A stretch of 64,000 nt of DNA, from contig NZ_JAOVZW010000011.1 of assembly GCF_026460885.1 (NCBI RefSeq), positions 115,944-179,943 on the forward strand. Direction: 5' to 3'. The notes under the pieces are model-generated. The model ran no database searches and was not told where the DNA came from. It worked only from the letters and a program-made list of their open reading frames with translations. Source of the DNA: Chryseobacterium formosum. GTDB taxonomy: Bacteria; Bacteroidota; Bacteroidia; Flavobacteriales; Weeksellaceae. The translations under genes were made by a program, and so were the position numbers. Positions 50,434 to 58,335 of the stretch are shown here, piece after piece (positions within the stretch are counted from its first letter, which is position 1; each line of letters opens with the position of its first letter).

Positions 50434-52347
50434 ATGGAGAATTTAATATATGCAATAGTACTTTTACCACTTATAGGCTTTCTTATCAACGGACTTTTCG
50501 GAAAAAATCTTCCTAAGATTGTAGTCGGAAGTTTGGCAACAGCTGCAGTTTTTGCATCTTTTTGTATTGCGGTAAGCTTATTTTTAAATTTTGACTCTGA
50601 AAGTCCTGCGGTTGTTGTAAAAGCATTCGAATGGTTCAGAGTAAACGGCGTTCAGATCAATTTCGGATTCCAGATCGATCAGCTTTCATTAATGATGGTA
50701 ATGATTATCACAGGAATCGGATCTTTAATTCACCTCTACTCTATCGGATATATGAGCCACGATAAAGGTTTCTATAAGTTTTTTACTTATTTAAATCTTT
50801 TCATCTTCTCGATGTTACTTTTGGTAATGGGAAGCAACTATATGATTTTATTCATAGGTTGGGAAGGTGTAGGTCTTTGTTCTTATCTATTGATCGGATT
50901 CTGGTACACCAACGAAGAATACGGTAAAGCAGCAAGAAAAGCCTTCATCATGAACAGAATCGGTGACCTTGGTTTATTGATCGGTATTTTCATGATTGCG
51001 TCTCAGACTAACTCTGTAGATTATATTTCAGTAGCACAAAATGCTTCTAAATTTGAATTAGACGGAACCATCATCATCTTTATCACAGCGAGTTTATTTA
51101 TCGGTGCTGTTGGTAAATCTGCTCAGGTTCCTTTATATACTTGGTTACCCGATGCGATGGCAGGTCCAACTCCTGTTTCAGCATTAATTCACGCAGCAAC
51201 GATGGTTACTGCAGGTATTTATTTGGTGGTAAGATCAAACTTCTTATTCACTTTAGCTCCAACTGTTCAGGGAGGAATTTTATTGATTGGATTCTTAACT
51301 GCTGCTTTGGCTGGTTTCTACGCACTGCGTCAAAACGACATCAAAAAAGTTTTGGCATATTCTACAGTTTCACAGCTTGGTTTTATGTTCATCGCTTTAG
51401 GTTTGGGAGCTTATTCTACCGCAATGTTCCACGTAATGACACACGCTTTCTTCAAAGCATTATTATTCTTGGGAGCAGGTTCAGTAATTCACGCAATGAG
51501 CAACGAACAAGATATGCGTTTTATGGGAGGTTTAAAAAAATACATTCCTATTACTCATATTACTTTCCTGATTGGAACATTGGCGATTTCAGGTTTCCCT
51601 TTACTTTCAGGGATGATCTCTAAAGACGAAATTTTGGTTGCAGCATTTGCTAAAAACCCTATTTACTGGGTAATGTTATTTATTTTAGCAGCAACAACCG
51701 CAGCATATATGTTCAGACTGTATTATCTTACTTTCCACGGAGAGTTCAGAGGTACAGATGAGCAAAAACACCATTTACATGAAAGCCCGATGAACATGAC
51801 GTTACCGTTAATCGTTCTGGCAATTCTTTCAGTAATCGGAGGTTTTATTAATTTACCACACTTTATCGGTCACGGTCATTATGCTAAATTAATGGAATGG
51901 CTGAAACCAGTATTGACCCCGGAAAGCTTCAAGCAAATGGAAATGACTCTTTCGGGAGTAGATTTCAATACAGAAATGATTCTTTTGGGAGCAACTATTC
52001 TAATGTTCTTCACAGTTTGGTTCATTGTTAAAAACATGTACGTAAACAAGAAGAAAATGGCGAAAGCTGAAGAAGATTATACAGGTTGGGAAAAACTTTC
52101 TGCTAAAAAATTATATGTAGACGAACTTTACAATGCTTTAATTGTAAAAACTTTTGAAGGACTTGGACGTGGCGGAAAAATGTTTGACAAAGGCGTTTTA
52201 GACCGTTTTGTAGACTACATAGGTGAAGGTGCTGAAGACAGCGGAAAATCTATGAAGCGTATTCAAAACGGAAACGTTGAAAGTTATGTTTTAATCATGA
52301 CTTTAGCTGTGGGAATTATACTGATTGTTAACTTTATATTACAATAA
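50434..52347 (+). CDS. nuoL: NADH-quinone oxidoreductase subunit L
   Basis: This 637-residue antiporter-like proton pump subunit has about 16 helices. Conserved blocks are FIGWEGVGLCSYLLIGFW (Glu), LPDAMAGPTPVSALIHAATM (Lys/His region), YSTVSQLGFMFIALG and THAFFKALLFLGAGSVIH. The long lateral helix near the C-terminus is included in its length. The stop overlaps nuoM by one base. Confidence 0.96.
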   Translation: MENLIYAIVLLPLIGFLINGLFGKNLPKIVVGSLATAAVFASFCIAVSLFLNFDSESPAVVVKAFEWFRVNGVQINFGFQIDQLSLMMVMIITGIGSLIHLYSIGYMSHDKGFYKFFTYLNLFIFSMLLLVMGSNYMILFIGWEGVGLCSYLLIGFWYTNEEYGKAARKAFIMNRIGDLGLLIGIFMIASQTNSVDYISVAQNASKFELDGTIIIFITASLFIGAVGKSAQVPLYTWLPDAMAGPTPVSALIHAATMVTAGIYLVVRSNFLFTLAPTVQGGILLIGFLTAALAGFYALRQNDIKKVLAYSTVSQLGFMFIALGLGAYSTAMFHVMTHAFFKALLFLGAGSVIHAMSNEQDMRFMGGLKKYIPITHITFLIGTLAISGFPLLSGMISKDEILVAAFAKNPIYWVMLFILAATTAAYMFRLYYLTFHGEFRGTDEQKHHLHESPMNMTLPLIVLAILSVIGGFINLPHFIGHGHYAKLMEWLKPVLTPESFKQMEMTLSGVDFNTEMILLGATILMFFTVWFIVKNMYVNKKKMAKAEEDYTGWEKLSAKKLYVDELYNALIVKTFEGLGRGGKMFDKGVLDRFVDYIGEGAEDSGKSMKRIQNGNVESYVLIMTLAVGIILIVNFILQ

Positions 52348-53840
52348 TGTCTTATTTACTATTAACATTATTACTTTTACCTCTTGTAGGTTCGGGATTA
52401 GTTTTTGCGTGGAAGAATGCTTCCAGTAAATACTTGGCATTAGGAATTGCTTTGATTCAAATGTTGCTTACATTTTACATCCTTTCGGATTTCAATTTTG
52501 AACCGACGGTTGACAGTGTTTTGCAATACGAGATCAATTATCCTTGGTCGCAGTTTATAAAAAGTAACCTTCATTTCGGAATTGACGGGATGAGTTTGCT
52601 TCTTTTATTGCTGACCAATATTCTGTCGCCTCTAATTATTTTATCATCATTTAACGAAAACGTAAGCTACAAAAACTCGTTTTACGGACTTATTTTGCTG
52701 ATGCAGTTTGGTCTTGTAGGAGTATTTACAGCTTTAGACGGTTTGTTATTCTATATTTTCTGGGAAGTAACGCTTATTCCAATCTGGTTTATTGCTGCTC
52801 TTTGGGGACAGGAAAACAAAAGAATGGAGTTCACAACAAAATTCTTCGTTTACACTTTCGTAGGATCTTTGTTTATGTTGGCGGGTTTAATCTATGTTTA
52901 CACGCATTCAGCATCTTTCGCTCTTACAGATTTGTATAATGCAGATTTAGGTGAAACGCAGCAGACTGTTGTATTCTGGTTTATTTTCTTTGCATTTGCA
53001 GTGAAACTTCCGGTTTTCCCATTCCATACTTGGCAACCGGATACTTATACCTACTCTCCTACTCAGGGATCGATGCTTTTATCAGGTATTATGCTGAAAA
53101 TGGCAATCTACGGAGTAATCAGATATTTATTACCAATTACACCAAGCGCTATTCTAGGAATTTCAGGACAGATTGTAATCATCCTTGCTATTATCGGAAT
53201 TGTTCACGGTGCTTTAATTGCGATTATCCAGACTGATATGAAGAGAATCATCGCTTACTCTTCTTTCTCACACGTTGGATTAATGGTTGCAGGTATTTTC
53301 TCATCAGCAGTTCTTACTTTAAATGGAACTTTTACTACTGAAGGAGCTGAAGGAGCTTTAGTTCAAACTTTCGCTCACGGTATCAACGTGGCAGGTTTGT
53401 TTTACTGTGCAGATATTTTATACAAAAGATTCAAAACAAGAGATATCAGACAAATGGGCGGTTTGGCAAAAGTAGCGCCTAAGTTTGCGGTACTATTTCT
53501 ATTGATTGTTTTAGGCTCAATGGGAGTTCCGTTGACGAATGGTTTCATTGGTGAATTTATCCTGATTAAATCTATTTTTGACTTTAACGTACTGGCTTCA
53601 ATTATTGCTGGTTTAACGATCATTCTTTGTGCGGTTTATCTATTAAGATTTTACGGTAAAGCAATGTTTGGTGAAGGTAATACAGCAGTTTTGAGTACAG
53701 CTAAAGATTTATCAGCAGTAGAATTTTCGGTATTGGCAAGTATTGCAGTTTTTGTAATTCTATTGGGAGTTTTCCCTCAACCGATTATCGATATGGTAGG
53801 AAGTTCATTGAAGTTTGTTTATTCATCAATGAGTAATTAA
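52347..53840 (+). CDS. nuoM: NADH-quinone oxidoreductase subunit M
   Basis: This 497-residue antiporter-like subunit has about 14 helices. Motifs are FYIFWEVTLIPIWFIAALWG (key Glu), VKLPVFPFHTWQPDTYTYSP, IAYSSFSHVGLMVAG and LGSMGVPLTNGFIGEF. It overlaps nuoL by one base. Confidence 0.96.
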   Translation: MSYLLLTLLLLPLVGSGLVFAWKNASSKYLALGIALIQMLLTFYILSDFNFEPTVDSVLQYEINYPWSQFIKSNLHFGIDGMSLLLLLLTNILSPLIILSSFNENVSYKNSFYGLILLMQFGLVGVFTALDGLLFYIFWEVTLIPIWFIAALWGQENKRMEFTTKFFVYTFVGSLFMLAGLIYVYTHSASFALTDLYNADLGETQQTVVFWFIFFAFAVKLPVFPFHTWQPDTYTYSPTQGSMLLSGIMLKMAIYGVIRYLLPITPSAILGISGQIVIILAIIGIVHGALIAIIQTDMKRIIAYSSFSHVGLMVAGIFSSAVLTLNGTFTTEGAEGALVQTFAHGINVAGLFYCADILYKRFKTRDIRQMGGLAKVAPKFAVLFLLIVLGSMGVPLTNGFIGEFILIKSIFDFNVLASIIAGLTIILCAVYLLRFYGKAMFGEGNTAVLSTAKDLSAVEFSVLASIAVFVILLGVFPQPIIDMVGSSLKFVYSSMSN

Positions 53841-53932
53841 AAGATTAAAAAAATTAAAAAATTAAGAGATTAAGAGACAACAGACAAGGATATAAGAGAC
53901 CAAGAAAATAAGATTATAAAATCCCAACCTTG

Positions 53933-53967
53933 AATCTCAAATCTCAAATCTCAAATCTCGAATCTCA
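53933..53967 (+). repeat. Heptanucleotide array before nuoN (5 units)
   Basis: AATCTCA three times, then AATCTCG and AATCTCA, then AAATCTATACT and the ATG at 53979. The period is exactly 7. The 138-base spacer before it is purine-rich (AAGATTAAAAAAATTAAAA) and holds GACAACAGACAAGG at 53876, similar to the words before nuoH and nuoI. Confidence 0.8.
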
Positions 53968-53978
53968 AAATCTATACT

Positions 53979-55364
53979 ATGAGTGTTTTAATTATTGTTT
54001 TCCTGACGGCAGTTGCTGCATTATTCACGGGAGTTTTTGAAAAAGGAAAATTCGCAAGATACATTGGGATTTTCGGGTTAATCGTTGCATTGTATGTAAG
54101 CTTTTTACCTGAAGCATCTTTCTTCGAAAAGTACAGATTAATGTATGAGTACGGAGCAAATACGGCTTTGTTTACAAAAATCTCTATTGTAACGACTTTG
54201 CTTTTGTTCTTCCTGGGAGGTTTTGCATTCAGCAATCACAGAAACCATCAGTCAGAATTATATGCATTAATGCTTTTTGCATTGTGCGGCGGTTTTGTAT
54301 TGTTCGGATACCAAAACTTGGTGACTTTGTTCTTAGGAGTTGAGATTTTGTCTATTCCGTTGTATGTAATGGCAGGTTCCAACAAAACTGATCTTAGATC
54401 AAACGAAGCTTCATTAAAATATTTCCTGATGGGAGCATTTGCAACAGGTTTCTTATTATTAGGAATTGCATTTATCTATGGAAGCACAGGAACATTTGAT
54501 TTATACAGAATTCATGATTTCAGCACAGTAAACCCAACCAACGGAATGTTTATTCTTGGAGTGGTGTTAATGCTTTGTGCAATGGCATTTAAAGTTGCTT
54601 TAGCGCCTTTCCACATGTGGAGTCCGGATGTTTACCAAGGTTCACCTTCATTAATCACTGCTTTCATGGCGAGCGTGGTGAAAATCTCAGGATTTTATGC
54701 ACTATTCAGATTAATGACGATTGGATTCTCTGGTGTTACTCACGAATGGATCAATATTTTAGGGGTATTCTTAATCATTACTTTATTGTTGGCAAATGCA
54801 ATGGGTCTTGCTCAGACAAATGCTAAAAGAATGTTGGCATACTCATCAGTTTCACACGCAGGATATATCGGATTGGTGTTCTTCGGAATGAACGCTCTTT
54901 CTACTTATACATTGGCGTTTTACTTATTCGCTTATTCATTGTCTACAGTGGGAGTATTTATGTGTTTAATCTGGGTTGAAAAACTGAAAAGAGAAACTTC
55001 TTACGGAGCTTTCAAAGGGTTGGCTAAATCTGAACCGTTATTGGCAGTTTTAGCAACCATCTCTTTATTGTCAATGGCGGGAATTCCTTTAACGGCAGGT
55101 TTCATGGGTAAATTCTCATTATTTGCTCAGGCGTTAAGCAAAGATAACAATGCGTTCTTAGTAATTGTAGCAGTGTTAGGTTCAGCAGTATCAATTGCAT
55201 ATTATTTAAGACTGATTATTGCGATGTTCTTCTTTAAAGAAACAACCTTTAAAACATCAGAAAGAGTAACAATTACTTATAATATTGTTGCGGTATTTAT
55301 TATCATTTCACTTGTTGCATTGGGAGTTTTCCCAGATTTGTTTGCAAAGCAATTCGGATTGTAA
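53979..55364 (+). CDS. nuoN: NADH-quinone oxidoreductase subunit N
   Basis: This 461-residue antiporter-like subunit has about 14 helices. Motifs are LVTLFLGVEILSIPLYVMAG (Glu), FKVALAPFHMWSPDVYQGSP, MLAYSSVSHAGYIGLV and LLSMAGIPLTAGFMGKF. It is the last gene of the operon and is followed by a strong terminator. Confidence 0.96.
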   Translation: MSVLIIVFLTAVAALFTGVFEKGKFARYIGIFGLIVALYVSFLPEASFFEKYRLMYEYGANTALFTKISIVTTLLLFFLGGFAFSNHRNHQSELYALMLFALCGGFVLFGYQNLVTLFLGVEILSIPLYVMAGSNKTDLRSNEASLKYFLMGAFATGFLLLGIAFIYGSTGTFDLYRIHDFSTVNPTNGMFILGVVLMLCAMAFKVALAPFHMWSPDVYQGSPSLITAFMASVVKISGFYALFRLMTIGFSGVTHEWINILGVFLIITLLLANAMGLAQTNAKRMLAYSSVSHAGYIGLVFFGMNALSTYTLAFYLFAYSLSTVGVFMCLIWVEKLKRETSYGAFKGLAKSEPLLAVLATISLLSMAGIPLTAGFMGKFSLFAQALSKDNNAFLVIVAVLGSAVSIAYYLRLIIAMFFFKETTFKTSERVTITYNIVAVFIIISLVALGVFPDLFAKQFGL

Positions 55365-55387
55365 TCTGAATCACATATAAAAAGTAA

Positions 55388-55415
55388 AACCTTCCAAAAT
55401 CTGGAAGGTTTTTTT
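55388..55415 (+). terminator. Terminator of the nuo operon
   Basis: AACCTTCCA (55388-55396) and TGGAAGGTT (55102+300 to 55410) form a perfect 9-base stem with a 5-base loop, followed by T5. It lies 23 bases after the nuoN stop. Confidence 0.85.
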
Positions 55416-55475
55416 GTGAAGGATTAGTTCTTTTTGAAATTTTTTGTCATTTTGACATATTATTTTGAGAGGTTA

Positions 55476-55507
55476 TCGCTCCGTCATGTCTCCGTCGTTC
55501 CTCCGTC
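55476..55507. repeat. CTCCGTC-rich short intergenic repeat
   Basis: Three TCCGTC units with a period of about 10-11 (CTCCGTCATG, CTCCGTCGTTC, CTCCGTCAAA). The 12-mer TCGCTCCGTCAT is identical to 16145-16156. Confidence 0.45.
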
Positions 55508-55525
55508 AAAAACAGATTTGCTACA

Positions 55526-56089
55526 TTATAACGTTTCAGACTTTTCTGTCATATTGGCAGGGTAATCAGAAGCAGTAATTGTGATTTTATCTCCTGACAA
55601 ATCTAAGTTTAAAACTATAGCAGTATAAACCCATTCTGCGCCATTGTTTATCGCATTACCCTCTTCTACAAGAGAACCGTCTGCATTTTCTATTTTCACA
55701 TTTACTGATACCACTTCAAAATCATCTGTTGCAATGATTCGGATTGTATCACCGGGGTTTCCAGTGTAAGCAGAAAGGTTGATTTCCTGAATTTTAGGTG
55801 CATTTAGTAAATCTGCTACCGCTACATTATAGGCACTGATTCCTTTGGAGTCATCAGACATCGTTTCATACATATGCTTTTTATCAGCATCATTCATTAC
55901 CGTTTTTGCATACAAAACGGCCCGTTGAAATTTAAGCTTCTGAACTTCCTGTTTATCCGAAAGTTCACCAGTTCGTTCTTTCGGAGCTTTTGAAACGATG
56001 GTTTTGCCGTTTCTTTGGCTGAATACCAATAAGTCTCCTACTTTTCCACTCAATCCGTGGGTTACAATGTTGTTTTTACTTTCTGCCAT
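55526..56089 (-). CDS. Hypothetical protein with DUF6266-like N-terminus
   Basis: This 187-residue soluble protein has no signal peptide. The first 35 residues (HGLSGKVGDLLVFSQRNGKT, then VSKAPKERTG) resemble the SGKVG-type start of DUF6266 proteins in Bacteroidota, where a short beta region is followed by a helical segment (LKFQRAVLYAKTVMNDADKK). The second half is beta-rich and may be an Ig-like fold (INLSAYTGNPGDTIRIIATD, VVSVNVKIENADGSLVEEG). Function is unknown. A TATATTTG element lies 26 bases upstream. Confidence 0.6.
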   Translation of the reverse strand: MAESKNNIVTHGLSGKVGDLLVFSQRNGKTIVSKAPKERTGELSDKQEVQKLKFQRAVLYAKTVMNDADKKHMYETMSDDSKGISAYNVAVADLLNAPKIQEINLSAYTGNPGDTIRIIATDDFEVVSVNVKIENADGSLVEEGNAINNGAEWVYTAIVLNLDLSGDKITITASDYPANMTEKSETL

Positions 56090-56115
56090 TTTTATGTTTT
56101 TTAATTGTGAATAAT

Positions 56116-56123
56116 CAAATATA
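56116..56123 (-). promoter_or_regulatory. -7 promoter element of the gene at 55526-56089
   Basis: On the minus strand this reads TATATTTG, a fit to TAnnTTTG, and ends 26 bases before the start codon. Confidence 0.4.
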
Positions 56124-56254
56124 AAAAAATTAAATAATATATAGGTAGGGATATAATACAGTAATTAAAATGTATTCTTATTACTGTATTATTACACTTA
56201 TTCAACTAAACATAAATTAATCATAATTATTGTTTAATTAAATCACATTATTAA

Positions 56255-56278
56255 AATTACCGTATTTATACGGTAATT
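56255..56278. promoter_or_regulatory. Perfect 10-base inverted repeat AATTACCGTA, possible operator
   Basis: AATTACCGTA (56255-56264), a 4-base loop TTTA and TACGGTAATT (56269-56278) form a perfect dyad. It lies 20 bases before a TACTTTTG -7-like element and about 35-55 bases before the likely start of the structured RNA. It could be an operator for that RNA, or a hairpin without a role. The A-rich sequence after it makes it a weak terminator at best. Confidence 0.4.
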
Positions 56279-56297
56279 CTCTTTTAAAAAAATTTAC

Positions 56298-56305
56298 TAC
56301 TTTTG
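56298..56305 (+). promoter_or_regulatory. -7-like element TACTTTTG upstream of the structured RNA
   Basis: TACTTTTG matches TAnnTTTG. A start 5-8 bases downstream would give an RNA of about 185-190 bases ending at the T run at 56494-56499. Confidence 0.4.
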
Positions 56306-56311
56306 ACTCAT

Positions 56312-56499
56312 TATTTTTACGATAACACAGCGTAAGCTATCAACTTGGACAAAGAAAACTGCGAATCTTCATATGTATCCAAAATTGATAGACTTACGCC
56401 CGTGTACCTATATGGGCGCGGGCTAAGTCTTTCTGGATACAGGGTTCTTCGCAGTACCTCTTTGTCGGATTGGCTTTAGTTCTGCGCCTTTCGTTTTTT
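56312..56499 (+). ncRNA. Structured non-coding RNA, candidate 6S RNA (6S-Flavo type)
   Basis: A long, mostly base-paired rod can be drawn by eye: AAGC (56334) with GCTT (56473), GACAAAG (56348-56354) with CTTTGTC (56460-56466), ACTGCGAA (56358-56365) with TTCGCAGT (56448-56455), GTATCCA (56375-56381) with TGGATAC (56434-56440), AGACTTA (56390-56396) with TAAGTCT (56424-56430), and GCCCG (56398-56402) with CGGGC (56419-56423). An internal bubble (TCTTCATAT opposite AGGGTTC) lies in the middle. A T6 run follows. Length and rod-with-bubble shape fit 6S RNA, which binds RNA polymerase by imitating an open promoter. No protein frame fits. The family assignment is inference. Confidence 0.55.
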
Positions 56500-56742
56500 A
56501 TAATCAACAAAAATCAGTTAATAAAAGTTTAGAATTAAAAATACTACGTCATAGTTTGTCGTATTTGCAATTGATATTTGCATTAAAGAAGTTTAAGACA
56601 TAAAACAAACAGATGAAATGAGAAAAGAATATTTAAAGTTAAAAAATCATCAATTTTTAATCAACCTTATGGTTTTCCTCATAGAAGGAAATAAATATAG
56701 TTTTATATTAGCAAAAATTTAATAATCATAAAAACTCAAATT
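56500..56742. other. Non-coding stretch between the structured RNA and the T9SS protein gene
   Basis: The only pattern seen in these 243 bases is a pair of ATTTGCA direct repeats (about 56563 and 56575). A promoter for the next gene is expected, but no clean TAnnTTTG is visible. Confidence 0.4.
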
Positions 56743-58329
56743 ATGAAAAAGCTCTACATGAGTACATTACTACTATGTACTACCGCTGTATTGTATGCTC
56801 AGAATGTGATGTGGCAGAAAGACATTAAATCCTCTACTCAGGATTTTCTTTCGCAGGTTACCACAACAATAGATCAGCAATACCTGATTACAGGAAGCAG
56901 CATTCAGGCAAACAACAATCAACCATCAACAAACAACCAAAAACAGAACAACGGCTACGATTTCCATTTGGTAAAACTTGACCAACAAGGGAAGGAAGTT
57001 TGGGAAAAATATTTCTCGGGACAGAATCATGATTTTTTATCGGCAACTGTGGCTACGCAGGAAGGAGGTTTTCTTCTGTGTGGAACTTCATTTTCGGGGA
57101 AAGGTTTAGATAAAAAAGATGCTTCAAAAGGAGGATCTGATATTTGGCTGATAAGAATCAACGAATTCGGGGATGAACTTTGGCAGAAAACATTGGGAAC
57201 TTCTCAGGATGAAGAAGCAAAGTCTGTCATTCAAACAACGAATTTTGGATTCATGGTCGCAGGAAATGTTCAGAACTCACGCAACGGTTTTGGCTCTAAA
57301 GATGTCACGGTGACCACATTGGATAAAAACGGTAAGGTACTTTCGGAATTAATTTTAGGAGGCAAAGGTTTGGATGAAGTGGAAAAAATGATTCCTACTC
57401 CTGATGGCGGTGCGTTACTTGGAATGTACTCAAGAAGTTCCGAATATATTGGAAGCAGGAAGATGGAAGCGGGAAGTTCAACCATCAACTATCAACCAAA
57501 AACCACCAACAATTTTGGCGAAGGCGATTTTTGGATTGTAAAGCTCAGCAAAGAAGGAAAAGTAGAATGGGAAAAGAATTTCGGAGGTAAAGGAGATGAT
57601 CATTTAAGAACGATGGCTTTTACTTCATCAGGATATATCATTGGTGGAGAATCGAGATCTGAAAGATCGGGTAATAAGACCGTTGGAATTGAGGAAGGAA
57701 CAGATATTTGGTTGATTTCTTTAAATACAAAAGGTGATGAACAGTGGCAGAAATCGTACAACTTCAAGAACCGTGATATTCTGATGGGCATGAACGTCAT
57801 CAGCGGGAAACCATCAACCAAAGGCGTTTTATTGGGTGGCTACACTCAGGCAGAAGGAAGAATTGAAGCTGATGATGAGACATTCTGGATGCTTTACATT
57901 GACAATAACGGAAATGAGCAATGGAGAAAACACATAAAAGGAGAATCGAGAAAGAAAGAGGAAAGGCTTTCTGATCTGAAGATGAATAAAGACGGTTCAA
58001 TTGTTTTGGCAGGAACGAGCGCTGAAGAATTAGGAAGAGAAAACTGGAAGATTGTGAAATTGGGAGACAGTCAGATTGACCAACTAATCGAAAAGCAGGA
58101 TATTAAGATTTATCCTAATCCTGTATCAGATTACTGTTATGTAGAAGTGGGATTTGATTTTAAGGAGGCAGATATTATTCTTTACGATATGGGTGGAAGA
58201 CAATTACAGAGCCTGAAAACTAAGAATAAGGTAACAAAGATGAATACGCAGAATTTGATTCAGGGAGCTTACCTGATTGTTGTGAAAACGGATACCCAAA
58301 CTGCTAATGCTAAATTGATTAAAAAATAA
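56743..58329 (+). CDS. T9SS-sorted secreted protein with propeller-like repeats
   Basis: This 528-residue protein has a signal peptide ending LYAQ (residue 20). It contains at least five repeats of about 65 residues of the form GG-x-n-D-IWLI-x-N-x-x-GDE-x-WQKT (GGFLLCGTSFSGKG, SDIWLIRINEFGDELWQKT, EGDFWIVKLSKEGKVEWEKN, TDIWLISLNTKGDEQWQKS, TFWMLYIDNNGNEQWRKH), probably a beta-propeller. A T9SS type A sorting domain closes it (DIKIYPNPVSDYCYVEVGF, LYDMGGRQLQSLK, LIQGAYLIVVK). It lies 6 bases before the RHS-type gene and is likely co-transcribed and co-secreted with it. Confidence 0.85.
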   Translation: MKKLYMSTLLLCTTAVLYAQNVMWQKDIKSSTQDFLSQVTTTIDQQYLITGSSIQANNNQPSTNNQKQNNGYDFHLVKLDQQGKEVWEKYFSGQNHDFLSATVATQEGGFLLCGTSFSGKGLDKKDASKGGSDIWLIRINEFGDELWQKTLGTSQDEEAKSVIQTTNFGFMVAGNVQNSRNGFGSKDVTVTTLDKNGKVLSELILGGKGLDEVEKMIPTPDGGALLGMYSRSSEYIGSRKMEAGSSTINYQPKTTNNFGEGDFWIVKLSKEGKVEWEKNFGGKGDDHLRTMAFTSSGYIIGGESRSERSGNKTVGIEEGTDIWLISLNTKGDEQWQKSYNFKNRDILMGMNVISGKPSTKGVLLGGYTQAEGRIEADDETFWMLYIDNNGNEQWRKHIKGESRKKEERLSDLKMNKDGSIVLAGTSAEELGRENWKIVKLGDSQIDQLIEKQDIKIYPNPVSDYCYVEVGFDFKEADIILYDMGGRQLQSLKTKNKVTKMNTQNLIQGAYLIVVKTDTQTANAKLIKK

Positions 58330-58335
58330 AAACAC

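Noticed and set aside
43939..53967. Heptamer arrays as CRISPR or as a riboswitch
   Set aside because: Units are 7 bases with no spacers between them, there are no cas genes, and the arrays have no stable fold.
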